Below are positions 52,535 through 61,645 of a DNA stretch of 64,000 bases, in pieces. Source of the stretch: Spirogloea muscicola (Eukaryota > Streptophyta > Zygnematophyceae > Spirogloeales > Spirogloeaceae). The notes beneath the pieces were generated by a model, which saw only the letters and a list, made by a program, of their open reading frames with translations, was not told the DNA's origin and searched no databases. The stretch covers positions 405,318 to 469,317 of the forward strand of contig WELB01000052.1 of NCBI GenBank assembly GCA_009602725.1, in the 5' to 3' direction. The position numbers and the translations under genes were made by a program. Positions within the stretch are counted from its first letter, which is position 1, and each line of letters begins with the position of its first letter.

Positions 52535-52640
52535 GGGGGAAGAGCTCGCCCATTGAGGATAGGGGCTGGAACAGCCAGCCCAAAAAAAGAATGGACATAG
52601 TACGAGAAGGGAGCCAGGGGAAGCGCTAAGAAAAACAAGC
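52535..52640 (-). repeat. LINE hairpin tail, minus strand
   Basis: On the minus strand: GCTTCCCCTGGCTCCCTTCTCG, ATGTCCATTCTTTTTTTGGG, CTGGCTGTTCCAGCCCCTATC and CTCAATGGGCGAGC. Arms of about 100 bp pair with 51950-52070. Confidence 0.8.
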
Positions 52641-52674
52641 ACAAGAAGCCCCTGCCCCCGAAGCCCCTCTTTCT

Positions 52675-52735
52675 TTGGCTCTGAATATTGTCCATTCTTT
52701 TTGGGCTGGCTTTGCCAGCCCCTCTTCTCTATTGC
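52675..52735 (+). repeat. LINE family E hairpin tail
   Basis: CTTTGGCTCTGAATATTGTCC, TTCTTTTTGGGCTGGCTTTG and CCAGCCCCTCTTCTCTAT: a perfect GGGCTGGC/GCCAGCCC stem. The long family A copy begins straight after it. Confidence 0.85.
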
Positions 52736-52739
52736 CCCC

Positions 52740-54225
52740 CTCCCTTCCCTTCCCCTCCTTGGGGATACACAGTTGGCGTTGGTCATCCTCACCCGCTGCA
52801 TCGGCCAACGGGCTTGCTATCTTCAACGGACAGTCGCCCCATTAGGCATGGTGGTGGATCTCTACAAGGAATATGATGACTCCCTCCAGCAATCCCTGGC
52901 ATCCCTACTACATTCTTCATCTTTCCCCTCAGCTGCAGCTTCCCTCCAGGCCTCCCTTCCCACCCGCATGGGCGGCCTTGGCTGCCGGTCGTTGGAGCAG
53001 ACGGCGCAAGCAGCTTTCCTGGGCTGCTGCCACCAGATCGCCTCTCTGCTACCCATGCGCTTTCCTTGCCTCCAAGACCCTGTACGCCATGTGGAGGAAG
53101 GCCCCTTCCCCTTCCAAGCGGATCTGAGGAGCATCCGCGACTCAGCCATTGGCTCTTTCCCCTCTCTCCAACCCCTTCTCACGCCATTCTCCGCCCTCGC
53201 CCAAGCTTCTGATAGAGGGGCACAATCCAGACTGGTTACGGCAGTGGAAGACGAACGTCGCAGAAGGTTGAGGAGGCTGCCAGAGACTGAGAATAATCCA
53301 AGGAGCCTGGCAAGACTTACTTCTCTATCTGCACCTGATGCCACGGATTGGAACACCTCTCACGCCGTCGCCAACGCCTTCAGCATCAGCTCCGAGGCCT
53401 TTCGGACTTCGCTTCAACTCTTCCTCGGCCTCCCACCTAACTGCCTGATCGGGGTGCGGCAGTGCGAGTGCGGCTTCCGTGCAGAGGGTGCTGAGCTCGC
53501 CACTCACATGCTGAGATGCCCCACTGGACCAGAAGCGGTGGGCATCCACAACCTCCTCCGCGATGCCCTGGCGGGCTTGATGCGCGACGCCGGCTACCGT
53601 GCAGTCGTGGAAGTCAGCGATAACATGCTTATCACCACGGACGCCCAGGGACGTCATCATCGCCGCACACTTGACATTGTGGGCGTGCAACCTGGTGGAG
53701 GACCACGGGCCCTGGTCGACGTTGTTGTAACGGAGGCGTACAAAGGACCAGCATCAACACACATCGCTGGTCACGCAGTGGGCGTTGCAGAACAAAGAAA
53801 GCTGCAGCACTACTCCGACTACCCTCAATGCGATCAGCTCCTGCCAGCGGCAAGCGACGTCTTTGGTTGTCTGGGTCCTCGTTTCCACACCCTCCTCCAT
53901 AACATTGCCAATCTAGGCTACACACGTCGTGCAGATGTGTTTCCGGCTGAGTTGTGCTTGCCATATCTGTCTTTCTTGCGACGATGTGTTTCGACCTGTT
54001 TGCAGCGTGCTCAGGCTAATGCCTTGCACCAGAAAGCTGGCCGAGCTCTAGTTGGTGGCAGAAGGGCTTCGTATCTGACATCTAGTATTCAGGCATCGAT
54101 TAGCGACCTTTATGTTTTGACCCGTGGTTACTGAGCGGGTCAATTTGCTGTAGATTATGTAGGTCTTTAGATGTGCTTGCCTTTGTACTTGGCCTTTGGC
54201 CTTCGTTTGTTTCAAATACACGAAA
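52740..54225 (+). mobile_element. LINE family A, longest copy; open C-terminal ORF of 477 codons
   Basis: The frame 52701-54134 is open to its natural stop, but the element is cut at the 5' side, so the reverse transcriptase core is missing. What remains is the region after the RT core (SLPTRMGGLGCRSLEQTA near residue 90, typical of LINE thumb regions) and a zinc-like CECGF...HMLRC with Cys255, Cys257, His269 and Cys273. It then has a restriction-like endonuclease pattern RRTLDIV (Asp325) ... RALVDVVVTEAYK (Asp340, Glu345, Lys348). The end is LHQKAGRALVGG to LYVLTRGY. The 3' UTR ends TTTGTTTCAAATACACGAAA. This order (CCHC then PD-(D/E)XK-like) is that of R2/R4/NeSL-type LINEs. By the preserved frame it is the youngest A copy here. 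Confidence 0.88.
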
Positions 54226-54470
54226 TTTTCTTCTCTATGGGCGAGCACTTTCTTCCTGCGCCTGTCAGGCCCCCCCCCCGAGGCAACGAGCTACTCCGAC
54301 CTGATGTTGCTCGCTCGCGGGTACTGAGCTTCCCTAGTGCGTTGTCGTGTTTTGTAGCGTAGTCCTCTTTCGGCACCTCTTTCTTTGGCTCTAAACATTG
54401 TCCATTCTTTTTGGGTTGGCTTTGCCAGCCCCTCTTCTCTATGGGCGAGCACTTCTGTCCCCCCCTCGCC
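54226..54470 (+). mobile_element. LINE family E tail
   Basis: TTCTCTATGGGCGAGCAC (end of an E tail) is followed by a second E end. That reads CTACTCCGACCTGATGTTGC with TCGCGGGTACTGA (codons SDLMLLARGY), then GTTGTCGTGTTTTG, TTCTTTTTGGGTTGGCTTTG and CCAGCCCCTCTTCTCTATGG. Two E tails therefore flank a cut point in the same orientation. Confidence 0.78.
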
Positions 54471-54778
54471 TGGCGCTGCCGGCGGGAAGATGTGTACATT
54501 AGAAATCATGCTATAGGATGCGGCTATCATTGAGTCTACAGCGCTCCCAGGCACTCGCGATTCACCAGCGTGCTGGTCGTGCATTAGCCCAGGCTAGTAG
54601 CTTCCGTGGTGCTATTTGGCTCCTCAGTATAGCTTGTCAGATATGCATGTGCTCACTCGGGGATATTAGTGTCCCCCTTACCCAGCTCATTGCTCAATTA
54701 ACAGGACATTTGTAAGGCTAGATTTGGCCTCCCTTTCAATTTCGTGCGCACCACGCGCCTTTCTTCTCTCTGATTGCG
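54471..54778 (+). mobile_element. LINE family B tail, broken
   Basis: The codons MRLSLSLQRSQALAIHQRAG, RALAQASSFRG and a shifted end reading CMCSLGDI are followed by the B tail CCTCCCTTTCAATTTCGTGC and ACCACGCGCC. Confidence 0.8.
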
Positions 54779-54794
54779 CCCATGGCGGAAGCTG

Positions 54795-54885
54795 CTACTT
54801 TCAAAGGGCCGAGGGCTGCCTTTGGGGCTGCCTCTCACTGCCCTTGCCCCCATTGGGAGAGCCACTTCTTCTCGCAGCCACTGCC
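54795..54885 (+). repeat. LINE family C tail fragment
   Basis: GGGGCTGCCTCTCACTGCCC, TTGCCCCCATTGGGAGAGCC and ACTTCTTCTCGC match the end of the C tail. Confidence 0.7.
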
Positions 54886-55124
54886 TAATATTGGAGGGAT
54901 TCTTTCGAGTGAGAGGCCAGCACGGCAGGAAAGGACGAGGCCCCAAGGGGCCGGCAAACGCTGGTTCACACAGCCTTGCAAGCACCCACAAAGGATGGTG
55001 GCTTGCTCAGTGATCAGTGAGAGCCGGCTGCGAGCGGGCCCGCCAATCGGGGAAAACGCGTGCAGCGAGTGGTGGGTGGCCGGAGCCGCCAGGTGCGGAG
55101 GCAAGCACATCCCTCGTGGGCTGA

Positions 55125-55192
55125 CAGAGAGAAGGCGCGCGGTGCGCATGAAACTGAAAGGGAGGCCAATTCTAGCCTTACAAATGTCATTT
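55125..55192 (-). repeat. LINE family B 3' tail, minus strand
   Basis: GAGAAGGCGCGCGGTGCGCATG followed by AAAGGGAGGCCAATTC: the reversed B tail, very close to consensus. Confidence 0.8.
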
Positions 55193-55409
55193 TAACTGAT
55201 AAAGGGAAGGGGGCCACTCAAGCTGCGGGGGAACGTGTCAGGAGTTGCGCCGAGGGTGCCCCTCCGCTCACCCCGGGCCAGACCACCCCCGGCAGCACCA
55301 CCTCCGCCTCCGCGCCGCGCCTCGTCTCTGACACCATGCCCCGCCCCGCTCCTCCTCCTCCATCCGCGACCGCTCACCAGCTCCACCAGCACTGCCTCCT
55401 CCCGCCGCC

Positions 55410-56092
55410 ATGCCCGCGGCCGGCCCCGCCGCCGACGGCCCAAACCACCGCCCTCGCGCCGCGGCAGCAGCTGCGGCCCCGGCCCTCCGCCCCTCGCCAG
55501 CCGTCGCCGCCTTCCGAGCCATGCTCAACGGCAGCGGCGCCGCGGCCGCCGACGCTCCGGCCCACCCGCCTTCCTACTACTTCCGACAGGTAGCGGCTGC
55601 TTGATCGCCCTCGCATCGAAGCCGCTGAGTCGGGGAGATCGAGTCTTCGCCCGCCGCATGCCCCTGCACGGCCGAGCTCGTTAATAGGGCGGCTAATTAC
55701 CGCCGTGCCGTGTGCCGCTCCTGGTGCAGGCAGCAGTGGCGGCATTCTTCTCGCAAGCGCAGATTCCGGAGCTGGACGCCGTGTGCAGCTTGCTCTGCGC
55801 CCTACATAGCTTGCTGGGCGAGTTCCAGGCCCACGGCGTGCACCTCTGCCGGCCCCTTCCGCTGACTCGCGACGACTACCTCGCGCAGCGGCTGCTGACC
55901 GCTGTGTTTGCGGACGCTTCCTCTGCCGTAGAAGTGTCACCCTCCCCGCTGACTCGCGAGCAGCACGCGGCGCTCGTCGAAGACCTCAAGCAGCGGGTGC
56001 TGACCGCTGCGCTTGTGACCACTACCTCTGCCGTAGAAGTGTCACCACTGTCTGCGCTGCTCAGGCCCTTCCTCAAAGAAAGCGGCTGCTGA
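55410..56092 (+). CDS. Unrecognised two-exon protein with an internal repeat
   Basis: Exon 1 (55410-55590) is Ala/Pro-rich with FRAMLNGSGAAAADAP and PPSYYFRQ. A GT-AG intron (55591-55729) leads to exon 2 (55730-56092): AAVAAFFSQAQIPELDAVC, SLLCALHSLLGEFQAHG, then two tandem units. Unit 1 is LTRDDYLAQRLLTAVFADAS with SAVEVSPSP. Unit 2 is LTREQHAALVEDLKQRVLTA with SAVEVSP. The end is LLRPFLKESGC. No known domain is recognised; the helical character suggests a small adaptor. A duplicate of unit 1 lies at 50309-50393. An upstream ATG at 55336 in another frame is less likely. Confidence 0.55.
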
Positions 56093-56855
56093 TATGAAAG
56101 AATCGGCTGTGAAATGCCAGCCAGATGCATACAGGTGTTCATGACGGAGCCAAAGGCTAGGCAGACAGGGCGCCCTCAATACCCCCGTGTCAGCAGTAGG
56201 AAGTCAGATGAGCTGAGGGGAGGAAGAGCAACCCCTTCCTCGGAGAAAGAGTGCTGGCCTTCCTCGGAGAGATCCGCCAGGAAAGCCCCAGCAGCGGCAG
56301 CACTGGCCGGCGGCCGCCAGCCCCCCAGACCCTGCCACTCCCGCCGTCACCGTTCACGCCCGTGAGCGACGAGCAATTCTTCGATGTGACATTGGGGTCG
56401 CCGTCGACCCCTCTATTCGCACTTCCGCACCTATTCTCTCATCTCTAGGAAAGCAGGCGCGGGGCTGGCCCGTGGCAGGACTTCCTGGACACGGACCTTG
56501 TCGAGCCACCTAGTATCAACTGCCAGGATACGTCGATAAGGCAGATATGGGTAGAGCTTAGGTGACATGTTGAATTCCACGTGGCCGGCAACGCCAAACA
56601 TTGTAAAAGTAGAAAACGAGGAAATAGGTATTGCTTGGTTGAAGATGAGACAGATACATATATATAATGTAGTGTTGAATGAGAAAGATATTGGAGCTTG
56701 TGATGGATGACTGCCAATTATAGTAAAAGCGACGGAAACACAAAGCAATCAACAGTAATGCGAGGACCAGATCTGGCACTAATATCCAGTAGCTGTCACA
56801 ATAATAGTAACGGTAAAGTACTAGTATCGATTTTTGAATGGTAACGGAATCTCAA
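56093..56855. other. Downstream region; short proline-rich frame, AT-rich part
   Basis: A CGGCTGCTGA...CGGCTGTGAAATGCCAGCC block (56085-56125) recurs at 58851-58900 and 58930-58985. A frame at 56251-56448 (PPSPFTPVSDEQFFDVTLGS) may be an exon but has no partner. 56560-56850 is AT-rich with nothing recognised. Confidence 0.4.
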
Positions 56856-56857
56856 CA

Positions 56858-56969
56858 GCGCCCAAGTAAAGGGTCTTCGAAGCAATAACCAGTATCGCGC
56901 CCAAGTATAGGGTCTTCGAACCACTTACCAGTATCGCGCCCAAATATAGGGTCTTTTGTCAGTATCGAT
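56858..56969. repeat. 39-bp tandem repeat, about 2.9 units
   Basis: Units start GCGCCCAAGTA at 56858 and 56897 and GCGCCCAAATA at 56936. Each continues AGGGTCTTCGAA...CAGTATC with few changes. The third unit is cut short. Confidence 0.9.
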
Positions 56970-57128
56970 GCGTGCAAGATAGAAGCACTTGATACCATGA
57001 CTTTCTCGAGACTACGTCTTGGATTGAGCAAGAGCAAGCGTGCCTTGCCAATGTGCCGGTTGACATAACGGTCCAATGGAGTTCGTTGGTGGTAGGTTCT
57101 TCAGCAGACGACCTAGCACGCCAGCCCG

Positions 57129-57573
57129 TGTAAGGAATGCTGTGGATCGCCAAGCCCGGGCTGCCGGCAGAGCAAGGACAAGCGGGGAGGCATTGGAATG
57201 GGGGCAGCAACGGTAATAGTGAGCAACGGTTAATGCAGGGGCAAGGGTCCAGAGGTCCGAGGTTGGGTGAAGAACTCACCGTTCGCAGCGCCTCCTTGCC
57301 TGCCATGGTGCACACGCCGTGTGAGCACTAGCGAGGGCTTGTCTTCTCTGATACCATTGTAAGGAATGCTGTGGATCGCCAAGCCCGGGCTGCCGGCAGA
57401 GCAAGGGATAGCGGGGAGGTTGGGTGAAGAACTCACCCAACCTCGGACCCCTGGACCCTTGCCCCTGCAGTAACCGTTGCTCATTTTTACCTATGCAGCC
57501 CCTTTCTAATGCCTCCCCGCTTTTTCTTGCTCTGCCGGCAGCCCGGGCTTGGCGATCCACAGCATTTCTTACA
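57129..57573 (-). mobile_element. Miniature LTR-type element (TRIM-like), 445 bp, fossil
   Basis: The element has TG...CA ends (TGTAAGGAATGCTG ... CAGCATTTCTTACA) and is flanked by the 5-bp direct repeat GCCCG (57124-57128 and 57574-57578). On the minus strand TGGTATCAGAG (57346-57356) follows a TG...CA block (57358-57573, 216 bp) by one base. That is the primer-binding-site sequence used with initiator Met tRNA by many Ty1/copia and TRIM elements. The block's two ends are inverted copies of each other, and a third partial copy lies at 57129-57275, so it is rearranged. Short coding traces only. The well-kept target repeat suggests modest age. Confidence 0.75.
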
Positions 57574-57635
57574 GCCCGTGCCTTCCTGGCACGTCCGGAA
57601 GGCTCGCTCGATGTCCGCTGGTGTATCAGCGGTGG

Positions 57636-57735
57636 TGGCGGCGGCAGCAACAACGACGACGACAGTAGCGGCGGCGACGGCAGCGACAATGGCAGCGACG
57701 ACAACAGCAGCGACGGCGGCGGCGGCGGCGTTGGC
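57636..57735 (+). repeat. Imperfect (RRC/GGC) trinucleotide tract
   Basis: GCAGCAACAACGACGACGACAG...GGCGGCGACGGCAG: mixed GAC/GGC/AGC triplets over about 100 bp, read as poly-Asp/Gly/Ser or Ala/Thr depending on the frame. No gene is attached with confidence. Confidence 0.75.
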
Positions 57736-57934
57736 AAATCGGCTTGGAGGAAGAAACTGGACCGAGTAAACTGCTCGGTGCCAGCCCTCCGCTCGCTTGG
57801 GTGGCCAGAAGAATGGAATTCTTTTCTTTGGAGCTGGCTCGTCGGCCTGTTTGGCTCCCCCTCCACCCTCGATCCCAAGGCCAGTGTAGCCTGAGACCGC
57901 TATTGCTGCCCTGCCCCTCCACCCTTGATCGAAA

Positions 57935-58140
57935 GAAAGTGCTCGCCCATAGAGAAGAGGGGCTGGCAAAGCCAGCCCAAATAGAATGGAACAACGTCCA
58001 AAGCCAAAGAAAAGGGTGCCGAAGAAGGACTACACAACAAAACACGATACGATGCAAAGGGAGCTCAGTACCCGCGAGTGAGCAATATCAAGTCAGAGTA
58101 GCTCGCTGCAGGGAAAGAGGCACTCCGCCGAGACCCAGAG
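57935..58140 (-). mobile_element. LINE family E tail, minus strand
   Basis: The minus strand reads CGAGCTACTCTGACTTGATA with TTGCTCACTCGCGGGTACTGA (SDLILLTRGY-stop), GTATCGTGTTTTGTTGTG, CTTTGGCTTTGGACGTTGTTCC, TATTTGGGCTGGCTTTGCC and AGCCCCTCTTCTCTATGG. It is the clearest E end, with an intact stem. Confidence 0.82.
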
Positions 58141-59170
58141 GCGGCAGCCATAGCACGGCCCGCTCGTGTGTGGACGGCGTGGGCGAGGGAGCGTTGAAAC
58201 GAGACCGCCAGGCGCATACGGTGTACCTGGGCTAGCGACCCAGCGGCGTTGAAGCCAGGAGTCCATCTCCATTCTTCACTTCATAGAGGACTCTTATAAC
58301 ACTCCTCGTGAACCTTGTATACTGAGATTGAATACTTCAAAATGTTCCAGTCGTCGTTCATTAGATGGCTAAGTAACATAAGGGCGACGTACTGCAAATT
58401 CATAGATGATGATGCAATTCCGTCCTTGGCCTAGTCCTCGCTTGTCTAGAAGGGGATGAACCGCTGACACAAGGATTTCCCATCCTATGCTCTGACCAAT
58501 TTAGCTGTTTACAAATGTATCTCATATGACTAGTCCAGAAACTGCTTGCTAGTTGCTTGAGTTAGACAGTTGTACAGGCTGTGGCACCTCCAGCTAATGA
58601 TCAGGGCAGCTTGTTGGCGAGCTGCCATCGGGCTCCAAGAAGGAGCAACGGCAGACAAGATAGCCCACGGCAACAAGCAAGAAGGCGGCAGCCAAGCGGG
58701 CCAGGTCCTGGCTCATCACAGGCCCGCCGAGTGGGTGTGGGGTTGTGGCGAGAAGGGGGAGGGTGTCTGGGGCACGGGCGGCGGCCCGGGTGGGACAAAG
58801 GCCAAGGACGGCGCGGCTGGCACCTAGAAGAGAAAAAGATTGCGGCTGCTGAAATTTAGCGGCTGTGATCTAGCGGCTGTACTAGCCAGCCGGGTGCGCT
58901 CCTGGTGCCGGAGGGCCGACAAAAGAGAGGACGCGGCTGCTGACGTAAAATGAGCGGCTGTGAAGGCCAGGCAGGTGCATTCAGAGGGTGCCAGAAGCGG
59001 CGGCGGGCGGCGGGCTGGCTGTCCGGGCTCGCCGGGCCCCGCGGCTCAAGCACGTGAGGAGTTGGGGCCGTCGGGCGGAGCCGGTCAAACAGCCCAGGGG
59101 CGCGGCGCCAGCGCCGCCTTGAGCGCCGCGGCTGATCTCAGCGGCGGGGGCCTCTCCTTCCGCCTGTGCG
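58141..59170. other. Spacer with a two-unit repeat; no gene recognised
   Basis: GCGGCTGCTGA...AGCGGCTGTGA...CCAG is present at 58849-58895 and 58928-58975 (related to 56085-56125). Other frames lack known motifs. Confidence 0.4.
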
Positions 59171-59174
59171 GGCT

Positions 59175-59240
59175 TCGTTTCGTGTAGCCCCACTCTTTTG
59201 CACTGGTGTTTGCCTGAACATTTTATTGGCTTGGAGTGGC
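59175..59240 (+). repeat. LINE family B tail tip
   Basis: AGCCCCACTCTTTTGCAC, GTGTTTGCCTGAACATTTTATT and GGCTTGGAGTGGC: the B 3' UTR, facing an opposite copy at 59300-59385. Confidence 0.65.
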
Positions 59241-59299
59241 TACCCTCTCTCTGCGTGTAAAATGCGTGTGTATTAAGGGATGGGGAGGGGTGTGCGTAC

Positions 59300-59390
59300 C
59301 CAGGCGGCGGAGAAAGCGCGCGGTGCGCATGAAATTCAAGGGTGGCCAGATCAAGCCGACACATTGTTCAGGCGAGGATAGGTGCTCGCC
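59300..59390 (-). repeat. LINE family B tail, minus strand
   Basis: GAGAAAGCGCGCGGTGCGCATG, AAGGGTGGCCAGATCAAGCC and CACATTGTTCAGGCG. With 59175-59240 it forms a tail-to-tail pair. Confidence 0.75.
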
Positions 59391-59444
59391 CGACGAGCCG
59401 GTAATTGGCGCCGCCACTGCAACGCCCGCCGGGTCGCTCTTTCC

Positions 59445-59760
59445 TGAAGCTGGCTGGCTATCCACAGCCATCGGCGCTTGGAGAAGGACCTGCTTCTTCT
59501 CCTCCTCCTTCAGCCGGTGTCAGCTGTAATTGTGCACTGTAATTGCACCTTCCGGACCTTCCGGACCTTGTTTGCTTCTGTGGGCTGGCCTCTGTCAGCC
59601 GTCGCCGCAAGATGGAGCTGTTTGCTTACTGAAACCGTCCCTCTAATGCTATTCTACATTTGCGTGGCCCCAATTCTGTACTAGTTTTTGCCTGAATTAA
59701 AATAAAGTATTGAGTTAATTCTGCCTCACTTTCCCCAGTTTCTCCGACCTGCGGTTGCTT
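59445..59760 (+). repeat. Stacked LINE hairpin tails
   Basis: GCTGGCTATCCACAGCCATCGG (59450-59472), GGGCTGGCCTCTGTCAGCCGTC (59581-59602) and a B-like GCGTGGCCCCAATTCTGTAC...TTTTTGCCTGAATT (59659-59697) are three successive plus-strand ends. Confidence 0.65.
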
Positions 59761-59763
59761 AGC

Positions 59764-59805
59764 AGGAAAATTTCGTGTATTTGAAACAACGTAGGCCAAA
59801 AAATG
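59764..59805 (-). repeat. LINE family A 3' tip
   Basis: AAAATTTCGTGTATTTGAAAC then AACGTAGGCC, the reverse of the A end. Only about 40 bp remains, the smallest A insertion here. Confidence 0.7.
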
Positions 59806-59874
59806 GGTTACTGAGTTTCCCGTTGCGTGGTCTTGTGTCTAGCTGTGTCATTTTTTTTTCGGCCTCATTTTGTC

Positions 59875-59950
59875 TCTTTGTATTTCGTCCATTTCGGGCT
59901 GGCCTCTGCCAGCCCCTCTTCTCTAGGGGCGGCAATTTCTTCTTTCTTTC
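59875..59950 (+). repeat. LINE family E hairpin tail
   Basis: TTTCGTCCATTTCGGGCTGGCC, TCTGCCAGCCCCTCTTCTCTA and GGGGCGGC: intact stem, slightly changed loop. Confidence 0.75.
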
Positions 59951-60479
59951 AGATGACGCGCACCACGCGCGCACCTTCCATATTTCGAATTTTAAACCTC
60001 GTTCGAACTTTGTATATTCATTTTTCTGTTCCGGCCTCCTCACAGCCACCGCCCTCGCCTGGAAGCGTCCTTCCTTGTTACTTCGCGGGCCGGTGGGCAG
60101 CTGGGCGGCGGCGGCGGCGGCGAGCTGGACGCGGGGGGGAGGCTTCCAGTGAGCGGGATATCGATAGCCCGTACCCGGGAAAGGATAGACTTGCACGGAT
60201 AGCGGCCGCGCCGCGGAGTAGGGGCGGCGGCAGATCGCCGAGGGCGTCAGCGAGCGGCCACGACGTCGGGGCCCACGAGACCAAGCGGGCGGGCGGCCTA
60301 GCGTGGTACATCCTGATTGGCTTTAACGCCGACGCCTCCATCTCAGCCGGCCTCACCTCGAGCTTCGGTGGTCGACGCGTGTTGCTGGCGGGGGGCGCCC
60401 CGTCCGGATGGCCATCACGTCCCCAACGTTGGTGTTGTAACGGGGATAGGCTGCCCAATAGGGAGTTCACCACAGCGGC

Positions 60480-61245
60480 ACTCTATATATACGCACCCCG
60501 GCGTCCTTCTGCCGTCCTACGACACCACGCTCGTCGGCAGCCCGGGGGAAGGTCTCGGCAGCCACCGTCACCTTCCAGCAGCAGCTGGCCGCCCTTGGCA
60601 TGACCATCCGCCCGGAGAAGTGTACCGCGTGGTCGCCGCGTGTCCTCCCTGCCGCCTTGCCCCTGCCGCCTGGGTGCCAAACTCCCCCAAGCGGCCTCAC
60701 CATCCTTGGGGTCCCGTTCGGCACGCCAGCGTTTGTCGACGGGCAACTGCGCGTCCGCCTTCAGGAGCACCTCCAGCCAGTGGCCCGCCTCCCCGAGCTC
60801 GTGGACTTACACGGGGCTCTCGGGTCCCAGTGGCTTGACCTGCTGGCCAGGCTTGCGCGGCGGGCTGTGTCCCGCAGGCGAGGCGAGCTGGCTGACTTCA
60901 ACCGGCTGACTTCAACGCCCCTGGCTCCTGGGCCCAGGTCTACCGTATGAGACTGTCTGTATCCCTGCAGCGGTCCATGGCCCACGCTCTGCATCTGCGA
61001 GCTGGCCGTGCTCTCGCTGCGGGCTCTGGCTTTCGTCAGGGTGATAGCTTCCCGGCAGCTAGTCTGTCGGATCTGAGGCTCCTCACTCGTACTTATTGAG
61101 TGATCCATCCTCCCCCTGTTTTACCATTGCATCCTCAGGCCCCTTTGTAGCTGCTCACCGCTCTTAGGCCCCTCTGAACCTTTGTGAATTCTTTTTGGGC
61201 TGGCTTTTCGCAGCCCTTGCCCCCATTGGGAGTGCCACTTCTTCC
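60480..61245 (+). mobile_element. LINE family C, broken copy with reverse-transcriptase remnant
   Basis: Frames at 60540-60760 encode pieces typical of a LINE reverse transcriptase after the catalytic loop: ALGMTIRPEKCTAWSP and SGLTILGVPFGTPAF. A deletion then joins to the carboxyl end: codons for VSLQRSMAHALHLRAG, RALAAGSGFRQGDSF and SLSDLRLLTRTY with stop near 61100. The 3' UTR ends in TTTTTGGGCTGGCTTTTCGC and CCATTGGGAGTGCC, followed by a TTCTTCCTCTTCTTC run. It is the only RT-domain remnant in the window. Confidence 0.82.
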
Positions 61246-61555
61246 TCTTCTTCTTCTATATATACACCCGGGACCCCCCACTCAGGCTGGCGCTTAGGCT
61301 GCCACTGCCAAGGCACCCCGGCACCGCCCCCACATGGCCAGGCCGGGTGGGTGAAGCTGCCGTCACGTCCGGGAGCGGCCGCCGCCGTTTATCCTTAGGG
61401 TCTAGTACGCACGTGATTACTGTCACGTGTAGCGTCGTGATTGTTCGATGACTGCCACGCGCCCCGTCAAGGGCGACGCGCCGGACGGGCCTCACGGGCA
61501 GTGTGGAGGTGCCGACCCCGGGGCTCCCAAGCTCGCGCGGCCGCGGCTGGGGAGG
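61246..61555. other. Spacer with TTC repeat and TATATATA, no gene
   Basis: A short pyrimidine repeat at the end of the LINE C tail is followed by TATATATACACC. GC-rich DNA without recognised coding follows. Confidence 0.35.
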
Positions 61556-61559
61556 GGCT

Positions 61560-61645
61560 CGTACGGAGATGAGGCACGGCGGTGCGCATGAACCCAGAGG
61601 GTGGGCCAATACAAGCCAAGTTTGTTCGGGTACATGCCAGTACTA
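61560..61645 (-). repeat. LINE family B tail, minus strand
   Basis: GAGGCACGGCGGTGCGCATG, GAGGGTGGGCCAATACAAGCC and AAGTTTGTTCGGGTAC resemble the reversed B tail, with several changes. Confidence 0.6.

Noticed and set aside
57640-57730. Trinucleotide tract read as a CRISPR-like or coding repeat
   Set aside because: The units are simple triplets without spacers. Nothing resembling a CRISPR array or cas gene is present anywhere in the window.
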